From the NCBI GenBank assembly GCA_016702645.1, contig JADJDP010000022.1, positions 47,210 through 111,209 of the forward strand: a stretch of DNA of 64,000 bases. The letters run 5' to 3'. The notes under the pieces were generated by a model. It was not told where the DNA came from. It did not search any database and saw only the letters and a list, made by a program, of their open reading frames with translations. The stretch is from Flavobacteriales bacterium. GTDB lineage: Bacteria; Bacteroidota; Bacteroidia; Flavobacteriales_F; PHOS-HE28. This document shows, piece after piece, positions 38,509 through 48,963 of this stretch (the first letter of the stretch is position 1; every line of letters begins with the position of its first letter). The position numbers were made by a program, and so were the translations under genes.

Positions 38509-41500
38509 ACCACAGCAACATCGAGAACGAAGCCTACGGCGAAGGCCACGGCAAGCAGTTCGCCATCACCAGCTGGGCGGTGAAGAACCGCACCACCGTC
38601 ATGGTGATCACCGCACTGATCTTCATCTACGGCATCTACTCCTACGACGCCATGCCGAAGGAGAGCTTCCCGGAGGTGGTGACACCGGAGATCTATGTGG
38701 GCACCGCCTACAACAGCAGCTCGGTGGTGGACATCGAGAAGCTCATCACCAAACCGCTGGAGAAGGAGATCAACACCATCACCGGTGTGGACGAGATCAA
38801 CTCCACCAGCGTTCCGAACTACAGCACGATCCAGGTGAAGTTCAGCTACGACATCAGCCCCACCGAGGCGCTGCGCAAGGTGAAGGACGCCGTGGACAAG
38901 GCGCAGGGCGATGTGGATTTCCCGAAGGACCTGCCGGCCGAGCCCAACATCTTCGAGATGAACTTCTCCGAGATGATGCCGGTGATGAACATCAACCTGA
39001 GCGGCGACTACAGCATCGACCAGTTGCACCACTACGCCAAGATCCTGGAGGACCGCATCGAAGCGCTGCCCGAGATCAACAAGGTGGATATCCGTGGCGT
39101 GCCGGAGAAGGAGGTGAAGGTGAACATCGACCTGCACCAGCTCGAAGCGCTGCAATTGAACTTCGGTGATGTGGCCATGGCGCTGCAGACCGAGAACCTC
39201 ACCATGAGCGGTGGCGAGGTGCTCACCGACGGCCAGCGCCGCGCGGTACGCGTGATCGGTGAGTTCACCGACATGGAGATGATCCGCGACATCGTGATCA
39301 AGAACGAGAAGATGCAGGAGGTGCGCCTGCGCGATGTGGCCGAGGTCAGCTTCGACTTCAAGGAAGCGGACAGCTACGCCCGTGAATACGGAAAGCCCGT
39401 GGTGATGGTGGACATCATCAAGCGCGCGGGCGAGAACCTCATCATCGCCAGCGACAAGATCAACGGCATCCTGGACGAAGCGCGCGGCACGGTGATCCCC
39501 GAGGATGTCACCATCACCATCACCAACGACCAGAGCGGCGACACCCGCGTGCAGGTGGACGAGCTCTTCAACCACATCATCTTCGGGGTGATCCTCGTGG
39601 TCGGTACGCTGCTCTTCTTCCTCGGCCTGCGCAACGCGCTCTTCGTGGGCCTCGCGATCCCGATGAGCATGTTCATCAGCTTCATCATCCTGAACGCCTT
39701 CGGGGTGACGCTCAACATCATGGTGCTCTTCTCGCTCATCCTCGCGCTCGGTCGCTTGGTGGACGATGGCATCGTGATCGTGGAGAACATCTACCGCCAC
39801 ATGAGCAACGGCGAGCCTCCGATGGCCGCCACGCGCAAAGCGGTAGGGGAGGTTACCATGCCCATCGTTGCCGCCACCACCGCCACGGTGATGGTCTTCG
39901 TTCCGCTGCTCTTCTGGCCCGGCCTCATGGGCCAGTTCATGAAGTGGATGCCCATCACCTTCATGGTGTCGTTGAGCGCATCGCTCTTCGTGGCGCTCGT
40001 GGTGAACCCTGCCCTCAGCACGCAGTTCATGAAGGTGGAGCGCGAGAACCCCAACAAGAAGAAGGTCTTCCGCATCGTGGGCATCCTGGCCGTAGTTGGC
40101 ACGCTCATCGCCGTGCTCGGCGCCAGCATGCACAGCGGCTTCATCACTGGGCTGGGCACCTTCACGGTGTTCGCCGGCATCCTCGGCCTGCTCAACTTGT
40201 GGGTGGGTGTGCCCGGTACACGTTGGTTCCAGGATGTTTTCCTGCCACGCCTCGAGGCGCGCTATGAGCGCTCCCTGCGGTACGCGCTGCACAAGCACCA
40301 CCCGCGCACCTTTTTCCTCGGCACCTTCGGGCTGCTCTTCCTCGCATTCATCCTGCTCGGCCTCTTCCCACCCAAGGTGGAGTTCTTCCCCATCAATGAA
40401 CCCAAGTACGTGAACGTGTTCATCGAGGCGCCGATCGGCACTGATATCGAGAAGACGAACGAGATCACGCGGCTGCTGGAGAAGCAGGTGGATGCCATCG
40501 TGAACGTGGACCCCTACATGGAAGAGGTGGAGGTGAAGCAGCCGGACGGCACCGTCAAGAAGGAGCGTCGCAACTGGCTCATCAACTCCGTCATCAGCCA
40601 GGTGGGCAACGGCACCAGCGATCCCGCGCAAGGCGTGAGCCTGGCCAACACGCCCAACAAGGGCCGTATCCAGCTCAGCTTCGTGAAGTACGCGCAGCGC
40701 AAAGGGCTCAAGACGAACGAGGTGTTGTTGAAGCTGCAACGCGAACTCGCCGGTTATCCCGGTGTGATCGTCACCGTGGACAAGGATGCCGCCGGTCCGC
40801 CCACGGGCAAGCCCATCAACATCGAGATCAGCGGTGACGAGATCGAACCGCTCCTCGCCGAGGCCGATCGCTTCAAGAGCTTCATGGAAAGCAAGAACGT
40901 GCCCGGCGTGGAAGCGCTGCGCATCGACATCGATCGTGCGAAACCCGAGATGCCCATCGTGATCGATCGTGCGAAAGCTCGTCGCTTGAACGTGAGCACC
41001 TATGCCGTGGCCGACGCCATCCGCACCGCGCTCTTCGGCAAGGAGGTGAGCACCTACCGCATCGAAGGCGATGACGATGACTACAAGATCCAGGTGCGCC
41101 TGAAGGATGATCAGCGCTATGACGTCGGCACCATCATGGACATGAAGATCACCTTCCGCGACATGCTCACCGGCCAGATCCGCCAGGTGCCCATCAGCGC
41201 CGTGGCGAAGGATGAACGCAGCAGCACCTTCAGCGCCATCAAGCGGCAGGACCTCAAGCGCGTGGTGACGGTGAGCAGCAACGTGATCGCCGGGTACAAC
41301 AGCAACGAGGTGATCGCCGAGATGAAGGACGCCATGGCGGGCTACGAGAAGGACGAGCGCTTCGGCATGGCCTTCACCGGCCAGCAGGAGGAACAGATGA
41401 AGGAGATGAGCTTCCTCGGCAGCGCCTTCCTCATCGCGCTCTTCATCGTGTTCCTCATCATCGTGTGGCAGTTCAACAGCATCAGCTATCCGCTGGTGAT

Positions 41501-42098
41501 CCTCAGCACCGTGCTCTTCAGCACCATCGGGGTGTTCCTCGGCTTGGTGATCTTCCGCATGGACTTCATCATCCTCATGACCATGCTCGGCATCATCTCG
41601 CTCATCGGGGTGGTGGTGAACAACGCGATCGTGCTCATGGACTTCGCACGCCTGCTCTTCGATCGCCAGCGCGAGAAGCTCGGCCTCAACGAGGACGATG
41701 TATTTCCGAACGATGCATCACGCGAAGCGCTCATCATCGCGGGCAAGACGCGTCTGCGTCCGGTATTGCTCACGGCCGTTACCGCCGTGCTCGGCCTGCT
41801 GCCGCTCGCCGTGGGCTTCAACCTCAACTTCGGTACGCTCTTCACCGAGCTCAACCCGCACATCCACATCGGCGGCGACAACGTGATCTTCTGGGGACCG
41901 CTCTCGTGGGCGGTGATCTACGGACTCACTTTCGCCACCTTCCTCACTTTGATCATGGTACCGGTGATGTTGCTCATCATCGCCAAGATCAAGCACCGCC
42001 GCGCATGGAAGCGCAACAAGCTGGTGGTGGACATCCGTGGCTTCGAAGCAGCAGGGAACCATCCCGCCGCAGGGTGGACCGGCCATCGCGTAGCGAGC
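38505..42098 (+). CDS. RND-family multidrug efflux permease, frameshifted at the last residues
   Basis: Inner-membrane proton-driven pump (AcrB/MexB superfamily, HAE1-like), about 1,197 residues. Seen: TM1 VMVITALIFIYGIYSYDAMP followed by KESFPEV, the TM4 proton-relay region LILALGRLVDDGIVIVENIY with the Asp pair, and the second-half helices SFLGSAFLIALFIVFLIIVW. Docking and porter domains lie between. Near 42050 the frame shifts; the alternative frame ends QQGTIPPQGGPAIA at 42098, before the terminator hairpin. Read without the shift, the frame would run on into the next gene. Operon with tetR, tolC-like and MFP genes. Confidence 0.93.
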
Positions 42099-42111
42099 AA
42101 TTGCTTGGAAC

Positions 42112-42142
42112 AAGAACGGCCCCGATCATCGGGGCCGTTCTT
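42112..42142. terminator. Rho-independent-type terminator of the efflux operon
   Basis: Near-perfect palindrome: AAGAACGGCCCCGAT, one base, ATCGGGGCCGTTCTT, immediately after the RND gene. The same hairpin occurs at 43278-43306. Confidence 0.85.
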
Positions 42143-42271
42143 ATCGCCATCCGCGCGTCGCGCGGTCGCGAAGATGCCATCGCGGTCGGACTGGATCTTG
42201 CAGACTGCGAAAGCGCTGGAGAGCGACGCAAGCGCAGCACCATTGTCCGCAGAACTGTTCACCTTTGGGTC

Positions 42272-43234
42272 ATGCGCACCATTTACTGCCCGGCACCTTA
42301 CTGCTCCTGTGTCTTGTACTGGTCCCGGGTTGCCGCAAGGACAGCGACGATACGCCTTGGAGGACGTCGGGCAGAACAATGGATGGACACTAAGTTGGCT
42401 GGGCCAGCATACCACGGGGGTGGCGGTGACACCCACTTGCTGGTTGCGCTCGTACATCAGCGACAATAGCAGCACCTTCTATCTCATGGCGCGCTCAACC
42501 GACCAAGGTGCCACCTGGACCTCGTGGCCGACAGGAACGCCCATATGCGGCATGACCTTCGTCTCGGACTCGGTGGGCTTCACACGGTGCAACAACATCA
42601 TGCGCCGCACGGAGGATGGTGGTCATACTTGGACCACCTTGGCCACGGACCCGGTGAGGTGGTCGGTGTCCCCGGAAACCCCAGCCGCCTCTTCGCCATC
42701 GGTCACGCCACCACCTATACCAGCATCGATACGGGCCTTACTTGGACGCCGCTCGGTGCCGAGGGCCCGGGCGACCTGGTTGGGGTCATGGACTTCGTGG
42801 ACGGCAGCATCGGCTATGCGGCGATGGCCGGTGCCTTGCGCCGCACGATCGATGGTGGCGTGACGTGGGAGACGGTGATCGAAGAGCCGCCAACTCGTTC
42901 CCCAAGGTGGCCCATCGAGATGCCATGAACGGGGTCGCCCTCGTCACGGGTCCGGAAGCTCAGTTCCTCTATCACACCACCGATGCCTGGGCCACTTATC
43001 TCGGCGGTAACCCCGGGCTTGTTCGGCTTAATTGGGTCACTGCGCAATGATGAGAGCGGTGACCTATATGCCTGGCACAGTCTCTGGCTCCACCACTCCA
43101 GCGACCTGGGAACCACATGGATCCAGGATCTCATGTTCCCGCCGGACGAGGAGATCCAGGGTTTCTTGCGTTCCGGTGACCTGTTGATCGCATGGTCTGA
43201 TGGGTACATGGCGACCAAGGAAGTGCCGCTGTGA
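42272..43234 (+). CDS. BNR/YCF48-like repeat lipoprotein, multiple frameshifts
   Basis: Surface lipoprotein of about 320 residues. The lipobox reads LPGTLLLLCLVLVPGCRK, one frame away from the nearest ATG (42272); a TTG at 42265 is in frame with it. Later frames give ARSTDQGATWTSWPTGTPIC, RRTEDGGHTWTTLATDPV, TYTSIDTGLTWTPLGAEGPG, RTIDGGVTWETVIEEPP and HSSDLGTTWIQDLMFPPDEE, i.e. repeated S/T-x-D-x-G-x-T-W boxes of sialidase/YCF48-type beta-propellers. At least four frame changes. Function unknown. Two identical hairpins bracket the gene. Confidence 0.7.
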
Positions 43235-43277
43235 ACCATAGCCCATCCTCCGACGCTATCGTTAGCGTCGCTCAACA

Positions 43278-43306
43278 AGAACGGCCCCGATCATCGGGGC
43301 CGTTCT
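43278..43306. terminator. terminator hairpin, duplicate of the one at 42112
   Basis: AGAACGGCCCCGAT and ATCGGGGCCGTTCT arms with one base between. It serves the convergent ends of the BNR lipoprotein and the VWA gene. Confidence 0.85.
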
Positions 43307-43323
43307 CATTGCACCGTACCCAT

Positions 43324-44565
43324 TCACTGCACCGGCGTCTTCGCTGTCTCTTCTTCGAAGTTCATCCCCTTCTTGCGCGCCGAGGTTTCGATGGCGGCGA
43401 GGATGGAGTTCTCCAGCGCATTTGCACCGGGTTGTGCCTTTGCCTGTGCGGCCACGTATTGTTCGCGTTGCACGTTGAGCTGGCCGATGCGCTCCTTCAG
43501 CGCCTTCTTCTCGCCTTGCAATTGCACCACGTGCGTGCGCAGTTGCTGCTTGTCCATGGCGCGGTATTGCGTGGGCAGGGTCGTGCGCTCGGTCTTCGCG
43601 AGCACGCTGTCCAATTGCTCCTCCCGCACTTCGGTGAGGTCCCAGGTGTGGTTCGCCTCGCTGTTCTTCACCTTGAACTCGCGACGCTTGCTGGAGGTGG
43701 AGAAGCCCAGTGAACCGGCGTTGCGGTCCTGCTCGGCCATGTTGCTGTAGTTGTAGGAACCCTGCGCGCCGTAGTAGATGTTGGCCGCGTTCCATTTCTG
43801 TTCCAGTTGCGCCAGTTCATCGTCGTAGGGCGAAGCCACCTGCATGGTCACCGCATCCTGGTCGATGGAGAAGTAGGAGCCGTTGGCCGCGAGCGCACCC
43901 GCGCTCCACGCGGTGTTGATGCCTTCGTTGTGGTCACCGCAATAGATGGTGTTCACCACGATGCCTTTCTGGCGCGCACGCTCACAGGCACCGCCGAAGC
44001 TCACGGGTCCTTGCGTGAAGGGTTCGTTGCCCGCGATCACCAGCATCTTCAGGTCGGCATCGGAAGTTCCCCAGTCCAGTTCATCCACCGAGCGACCGAT
44101 GACGGCGCCGCAGTATTCGTTGCCGCCGTTGGTGGTGAGCGCGAAGAGCTCCTTGCTCACTTCGTCCATGTTGGTGGTGAAGGCGAGCACCTGGCGGATG
44201 TGATTGCCGCGTGCGGAGAGGCGGTCGTTCCCGTACTCATAGAGCGCCACGCGGATCTCGGGCTTGTGTCCTTCGCAACGCGCATCCGCGAGCTTGTTCA
44301 CGATGCTCCACAACTGCGCCTTCGCCTGGTTGATGAGGCCGTCCATGCTGTTGCTGGTATCGAGCAGCAGGCCCAGGAGGATGCTCTTGGCGGCAGTGGG
44401 TGCAGCGGGTGGCGTGTCCACGATGGATGCCGTTGCTGGTGGTGGTGCCGGGGGCGCATCAGCGCCATCGGCGGTGTAGTTGTCCGGATGGCCGGGGCGG
44501 CAGCCGGAGAGTGCGGTGATGATGGCCAGGGCGCGGAAGAAGTTGGTGAGCATGGAGGCGTTCAT
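43324..44565 (-). CDS. von Willebrand factor type A domain lipoprotein
   Basis: About 413 residues. Lipoprotein signal FFRALAIITALSGCRP; a Pro/Ala-rich linker; then a VWA domain whose metal-ion-dependent adhesion site is LLLDTSNSMDGLI (D-x-S-x-S), with the later Thr/Asp in LALTTNGGNEYCG and VIAGNEPF. After about residue 300 a coiled-coil tail (LRTHVVQLQGEKKALKERIG) and an acidic end. Start MNASMLTNFFRALA at 44565; a later in-frame Met at 44553 is also possible. Intact. Divergent from a LytS-type kinase gene, so a role in envelope sensing is conceivable. Confidence 0.85.
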   Translation of the reverse strand: MNASMLTNFFRALAIITALSGCRPGHPDNYTADGADAPPAPPPATASIVDTPPAAPTAAKSILLGLLLDTSNSMDGLINQAKAQLWSIVNKLADARCEGHKPEIRVALYEYGNDRLSARGNHIRQVLAFTTNMDEVSKELFALTTNGGNEYCGAVIGRSVDELDWGTSDADLKMLVIAGNEPFTQGPVSFGGACERARQKGIVVNTIYCGDHNEGINTAWSAGALAANGSYFSIDQDAVTMQVASPYDDELAQLEQKWNAANIYYGAQGSYNYSNMAEQDRNAGSLGFSTSSKRREFKVKNSEANHTWDLTEVREEQLDSVLAKTERTTLPTQYRAMDKQQLRTHVVQLQGEKKALKERIGQLNVQREQYVAAQAKAQPGANALENSILAAIETSARKKGMNFEEETAKTPVQ

Positions 44566-44731
44566 GTGCTTGGTTGGATGCACCGAACCTATCCCCGTTG
44601 CGAAGGCACAAAAAGCCGCACTTGGTGAACGCTCCTTCCCACTTGGTGAACGCGCCACCACGCTTGGCGACACCCGTTGAACAAGCAGGACAAGGGCCTC
44701 TTTCGGCGGAAGGCTCCTTTGGCGTCCCTGT

Positions 44732-46747
44732 ATGTTTGTCCTGATGTCGCGCCTGTTCCCGCGTTTTCTGCTCCTCTGCACACTGCTCTTTTCGGTGTCG
44801 CTCGCGCACGCGCAATCGAAGAAGGAGGGGGCCATCGATCGGAAGAAGTTCAGCCGATCCAGCAGCTACCAGGATGATGGCTTGCTTCGTATGCGCGCGC
44901 TGCTGGATTCCGCCGAACGCTTGGGACCCGACCGTGTGGACGCCGCCTTCCTCTTGGTGGAGGATGCGTTGGTCTGGAGCATCAACAACGGCAACGCACC
45001 GCTGGAAGCACGCTGTTACGGTGTGCTCGGCGACCTCTTCGTGAAGGAGGACCAATGCGATCTCGCCACGGACTATTTCGAGAAATGCGTGAGCACACAT
45101 CCCGATGGAACGGATCCCGTGGTCCTGCGTGCGCGACTTGCGCAAGCGCGCTGCCTCGTGGAGTTGAAGCGCTACCTCGAAGCGCGCACCGCCCTCGACT
45201 TCCTGAAACAACGCGTGGACGGCACGCGCTCGGAGCACCTCGTGCTGGAGATCAACGATCTGCTCGCACGCATCCTCAGCGAGATCGGCCAGATCGACAA
45301 GGCGAACGACCTCCTGCAAGAGAACATGGACCTGGCGCAGCAGGTGGGCGACAAGGAAGCGGAGGTGAAGAGCCGCGTGCAACTGGGCACCAACCAGTAC
45401 CGCAGCGATCGCGAGCAGGGATACAGCACCATGAGCAACGCATGGACCGCCACCGACTCCATCACGGATGCGAGCGCACGCTTCAAGGCACGGAAGGAGA
45501 TCGCCGGCAAACTGGAGGAGCAGGGCGAGTACGAACAGTCGCTCAACTTCCGGCAGGAACTTGCCGAGGAGGTCACCACAGAGAGCGCGGACACCTTCGA
45601 GGCCTTGAGCAACCAGATGGAGATCGGTACCGCGCAGCGCTACACCAACCAACTGAACACCGCCATCGGCACCTACAACGAGGTGCTCACCAGTTTGCCG
45701 GAGGACCGCAACGGCGATCCGCGCTACTTGGACCTGCGCATGTCCACGCTCAAGAACCTTTCGGAGACCTACCTCGAAGTGGGCAATGCCGATGCCGCGC
45801 GGCGCTACCTGGACCGCTACATGGAAACCATGGAGCTGGCGAACGAGGAGAAGAAGCGCAAGCTCGAAGCCAACCTCGGCCTCTTCAGTTCGCTCAACGC
45901 CGATGTGCAGCGCATCAAGTTGCTGGAGAAGGACCGCGAGATCAACGAGAAGCGTATCGCCCTCTTGCAGGCATTGGACGATGCCCGCGCCGCGCAGCTC
46001 TTCACGCGCAACGCCACCATCGCGGCACTCGCTGTTGTGATCGCCTTGCTGGTGGTCGTGCTGTTCTACCGGCAGCGTGCCTTGCGCAAGGAGCAGCTCG
46101 CAGCACGCCTCATCGAGCTGCGTTCGTTGCGCGCGCAGATGAACCCGCACTTCATCTTCAATGCGCTCAACGCCGTGAACCACTACATCGCCATGAACGA
46201 TGAGCGGCGCTCCAACCAATACCTCACGGACCTCAGCGGCCTCATGCGCAAGGTGCTCACCTACTCCGAGCTGGAGTTCATCGAGCTGGAGGACGAGGTG
46301 GAACTCCTGCAACAATACCTGCGCCTGGAGCACGACCGTTTCCAGGAGAAGTTCAGCTACACCTTCACGGTGGATCCCGCGCTGGTGAACGCCGGACTGC
46401 GTGTGCCACCCATGCTCGTGCAGCCCTTCATCGAGAACGCGGTGTGGCACGGGCTGCGGCACAAGGAAGGGCACGGTGCGTTGAACATCGCCATCACCGA
46501 CAGCAAGGACCGCATCGCCTTCACCATCACCGATGATGGCATCGGTCGCACCAAGGCGGGCGAGATCAAGCGCACCTCCGCGAACGGCGCACGCAGCAAG
46601 GGCATCGACAACGCGCGCAACCGCATCGCCCTCGTCAATTCGTTGTACCACACCGATCTCCGCCTCACCATCGACGATGCCTCACCCGATGGCACCGGTA
46701 CGCGCGTACACCTGGAGATCCCCAAACAACTCGCCGATGTCCACTGA
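44732..46747 (+). CDS. LytS-type sensor histidine kinase with TPR repeats
   Basis: Membrane kinase of 671 residues. Signal peptide LFPRFLLLCTLLFSVSLAHA; TPR-like repeats (about 60-390), including ARCYGVLGDLFVKEDQCDLA and RMSTLKNLSETYLEVGNADA; one membrane helix ATIAALAVVIALLVVVLFYR near 430. The phosphoacceptor box is RAQMNPHFIFNALNAVNHYI near 468 and the N-box is VQPFIENAVWHGLRH. Its stop overlaps the next gene start. Same architecture as the kinase at 4359-6284, presumably paralogues with different signals. Confidence 0.93.
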   Translation: MFVLMSRLFPRFLLLCTLLFSVSLAHAQSKKEGAIDRKKFSRSSSYQDDGLLRMRALLDSAERLGPDRVDAAFLLVEDALVWSINNGNAPLEARCYGVLGDLFVKEDQCDLATDYFEKCVSTHPDGTDPVVLRARLAQARCLVELKRYLEARTALDFLKQRVDGTRSEHLVLEINDLLARILSEIGQIDKANDLLQENMDLAQQVGDKEAEVKSRVQLGTNQYRSDREQGYSTMSNAWTATDSITDASARFKARKEIAGKLEEQGEYEQSLNFRQELAEEVTTESADTFEALSNQMEIGTAQRYTNQLNTAIGTYNEVLTSLPEDRNGDPRYLDLRMSTLKNLSETYLEVGNADAARRYLDRYMETMELANEEKKRKLEANLGLFSSLNADVQRIKLLEKDREINEKRIALLQALDDARAAQLFTRNATIAALAVVIALLVVVLFYRQRALRKEQLAARLIELRSLRAQMNPHFIFNALNAVNHYIAMNDERRSNQYLTDLSGLMRKVLTYSELEFIELEDEVELLQQYLRLEHDRFQEKFSYTFTVDPALVNAGLRVPPMLVQPFIENAVWHGLRHKEGHGALNIAITDSKDRIAFTITDDGIGRTKAGEIKRTSANGARSKGIDNARNRIALVNSLYHTDLRLTIDDASPDGTGTRVHLEIPKQLADVH

Positions 46748-47492
46748 ACGGATACGTGCGGTGGTGATCGACGACGAGGCCGCGAGCCGCGATGTGCTCG
46801 AAGCATACCTCACGCGCTATTGTCCGGAAGTGCAGGTGATGGGCAAGGCCGCGAACGCCGAAGAAGGCATCGCGCTCATCGCGCGCACCTCGCCGCAATT
46901 GGTCTTCCTCGATATCGAGATGCCCTTCCGCTCGGGTTTCGACCTGCTCGCGACCTATGGCGACCTGCCCTTCCACGTGGTCTTCGTCACCGCATACAGC
47001 GACCACGCGCTGCAGGCCATCCAGGTGAGCGCGGCCGACTACCTGCTCAAACCCGTGAGCATCGAACTGCTGCAAGCCGCCGTGCGCAAGGTGCTGGCCC
47101 ATGTGCGCGACAAGGAACATGTGCAACACGCGCGCGTGCTCCTCGACAACCTGCGCGCCGGTTCCGATGGTGCGCAGAAGGTGGTGCTGCCCCTGCTCGA
47201 TGGGTTCGAAGTGGTCTTCGCGCGCGACATCGTGCGCTGCGAAGCGGAGGACAACTTCACCTGGTTCATGCTGGCCAACGGCGAACGCAAGATGATCTGC
47301 CGTCCGCTGAAGCACTATGAGCAGTCGCTGGTTCCGCTCGGCTTCGTGCGCGTGCATCGCTCGCACGTGGTGAACATCGCCTGCATCCGCAAATACCGCA
47401 AGGGCAAGGGAGGTACCGTGGTGCTCGCCGATGGATCGGAGATCCCCGTTTCAGAAGCGTGCCGACCCGCGTTGATGGAGGTGTTCCAGTAG
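46737..47492 (+). CDS. LytTR-family response regulator
   Basis: 251 residues. Receiver: AVVIDDEAASRDVLEAYL (acidic pair), QLVFLDIEMPFRSGFDL (phospho-Asp), DYLLKPVS (Lys). LytTR DNA-binding domain from about 150: LGFVRVHRSHVVNIACIRKY and GGTVVLADGSEIPVSE. The ATG overlaps the kinase coding end by 11 bases, so translation is coupled and the kinase is the partner. Confidence 0.93.
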   Translation: MSTERIRAVVIDDEAASRDVLEAYLTRYCPEVQVMGKAANAEEGIALIARTSPQLVFLDIEMPFRSGFDLLATYGDLPFHVVFVTAYSDHALQAIQVSAADYLLKPVSIELLQAAVRKVLAHVRDKEHVQHARVLLDNLRAGSDGAQKVVLPLLDGFEVVFARDIVRCEAEDNFTWFMLANGERKMICRPLKHYEQSLVPLGFVRVHRSHVVNIACIRKYRKGKGGTVVLADGSEIPVSEACRPALMEVFQ

Positions 47493-47499
47493 GAGCGGA

Positions 47500-47877
47500 C
47501 TACTTCCTCAAGAGGCTTTCGCCACCCAAAACTTCCAACAAACCCAGCGCACCTATCACGGGTTGCAGCCAGAAGAAAGGGTCCGTCATGATCACCTGCA
47601 CCAGGATCCAGATGATGGCCGCGAAGCCACCCGCGAGCGCCGCCCACGCTGCCAGCGACGAACGCCGCACAGCGAGCACGAAGGCCACCACATGACCGAG
47701 GCCCAGCACGGTGCACAGGACGAAGCCGGGCCAGAAGAAGTCGGAGAAGGGTGCATGGGTGAGCACGCTCAAGGGCAATTGCAGCAAGCTGCCATCAGGG
47801 GCCATCATCAACGCCGCACCGCACCACGTGGCGCTGATGCCGAAGAACAATTGCACAAGGATCACGATCGCACGCAT
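47500..47877 (-). CDS. small integral membrane protein
   Basis: 125 residues with four predicted membrane helices, beginning MRAIVILVQLFFGISATWCG and ending GALGLLEVLGGESLLRK. No known domain recognised. It is convergent with the LytTR gene, 7 bases away. Start at 47877 chosen because upstream residues are not signal-like. Confidence 0.65.
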   Translation of the reverse strand: MRAIVILVQLFFGISATWCGAALMMAPDGSLLQLPLSVLTHAPFSDFFWPGFVLCTVLGLGHVVAFVLAVRRSSLAAWAALAGGFAAIIWILVQVIMTDPFFWLQPVIGALGLLEVLGGESLLRK

Positions 47878-47920
47878 GGCGCAAATATGCCGGTTGGGAA
47901 CATGGCACGGCTGACAAGGG

Positions 47921-48253
47921 TCAGCCAACGGACCGCTTGCGTACCACCCACGCCCATCCGTACAAACCGGCGATCAGGAGCATGGGACTGCCGATGAGCA
48001 GCACCCACTGCAGGTGGTCCCATGCCCACCAGGCGTAGAACACGAAGAGGGCGAGGAAGACCACCGCGCCCAGCCACTCGCGCTGCCACGCGAGCACGAT
48101 GATGAGCGCGCAGAAGAGCGTGGGCAGCAGGTGCATGAGGAGGTCCATCATGCGCGCCTCCCCCTCGCCGGTATCACCCGCAAAGAGGCTGATGAAGAGC
48201 GTGAAGAGGATCGCGGCGATGCGCGGCAACCAACGGATCGCGGTGGGGTTCAT
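47921..48253 (-). CDS. small integral membrane protein
   Basis: 110 residues, four helices: WLPRIAAILFTLFISLFAGD, LLMHLLPTLFCALIIVLAW, LGAVVFLALFVFYAWWAW and LLIGSPMLLIAGLYGWAWVV, with a basic tail. Resembles small uncharacterised DUF-type membrane proteins; no function. It lies 43 bases upstream of the previous small membrane gene on the same strand, possibly one transcript. Confidence 0.7.
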   Translation of the reverse strand: MNPTAIRWLPRIAAILFTLFISLFAGDTGEGEARMMDLLMHLLPTLFCALIIVLAWQREWLGAVVFLALFVFYAWWAWDHLQWVLLIGSPMLLIAGLYGWAWVVRKRSVG

Positions 48254-48482
48254 GGCGGTGGTGCTTGATAGGACGAAGGTGCGCGATCCTGCGCATTGCG
48301 TTGCGCTCGGCTTTCGGTCATTGATCCTGGCGCATAGCGCCCCACGTACGTCACACCGGAACCCGACGCCCCCCCCCCTCCGCCTTGGCGAGCACCACGT
48401 TCGTCACACCGCCAGACGCGAGCTTTCTGTTCCGTGTGCGGGCAGCAGACCTTAACGTAGGTCGAGGCAAGACGATCACCCG
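48254..48482. repeat. dispersed repeat cores (CCGGTGTGACG family)
   Basis: Two inverted-orientation copies of the CCGGTGTGACG...GGGGCGCT core seen at 19974 and 20148: one near 48300-48360 and a weaker one near 48388-48412, separated by a run of C. No coding sequence. Confidence 0.55.
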
Positions 48483-48947
48483 CCGCACCGTCATCTGCGA
48501 ACAACTTAGGCGCAGGAGTGCGGTGGGTGTCAACCCCGGCCTTCGCCGGGGCGGGATCAGCGCGGCACCGGCCGGACCGGCAGACTGTGTGCGGGCTTGT
48601 GCGGGCCGGCCAGGTGCTTTGATCGTTGTGCCTTTTTGGCTCCACCTTTTTGGCATCAAAAAGGTGGAAATAGAAACTCATTGCTTCTTCCACCTTTTCC
48701 TTGATGAACCCCGCAACCAATCGGCGGGCCTGCGCCACAAAGATCAACCACGGCCAGCGCCAATTCGGTCTTCACCCGACCCGCACAAGCCCGCACGCTG
48801 TACTTGTGAGCTTAGTGGTGCGGTGGGCGCGTGCGATCTGCGGACTACTGCGATCGCGTTGCGGGCATTGATCAACATGGTGCGAAGCGCCCACACGTTC
48901 GTCACACCGGACGGGATCCTGGCGGAGCGGTCCATCCGGTGTCGCAC
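48483..48947. repeat. composite dispersed repeat, copy 1
   Basis: A ~465-base element related over its length to 55761-56288. Contents in order: CCGCACCGT start, ACCCCGGCCTTCGCCGGGG hairpin, perfect hairpin CCACCTTTTTG-GCAT-CAAAAAGGTGG near 48641-48667, a second CCACCTTTT, GCGGTGGGCGCG, the CCGGTGTGACG core inverted, and an end CCGGTGTCGCA. A short frame (FYFHLFDAKKVEPKRHNDQS) is conserved in both copies but its ends diverge, so it is probably not a gene. Confidence 0.75.
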
Positions 48948-48963
48948 AAATGCACACGCGTCC

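Noticed and set aside
42142..42863. C-terminal extension of the RND permease of more than 200 residues
   Set aside because: The frame crosses a perfect terminator hairpin and then reads part of the next gene. A one-base shift gives a natural end at 42098.
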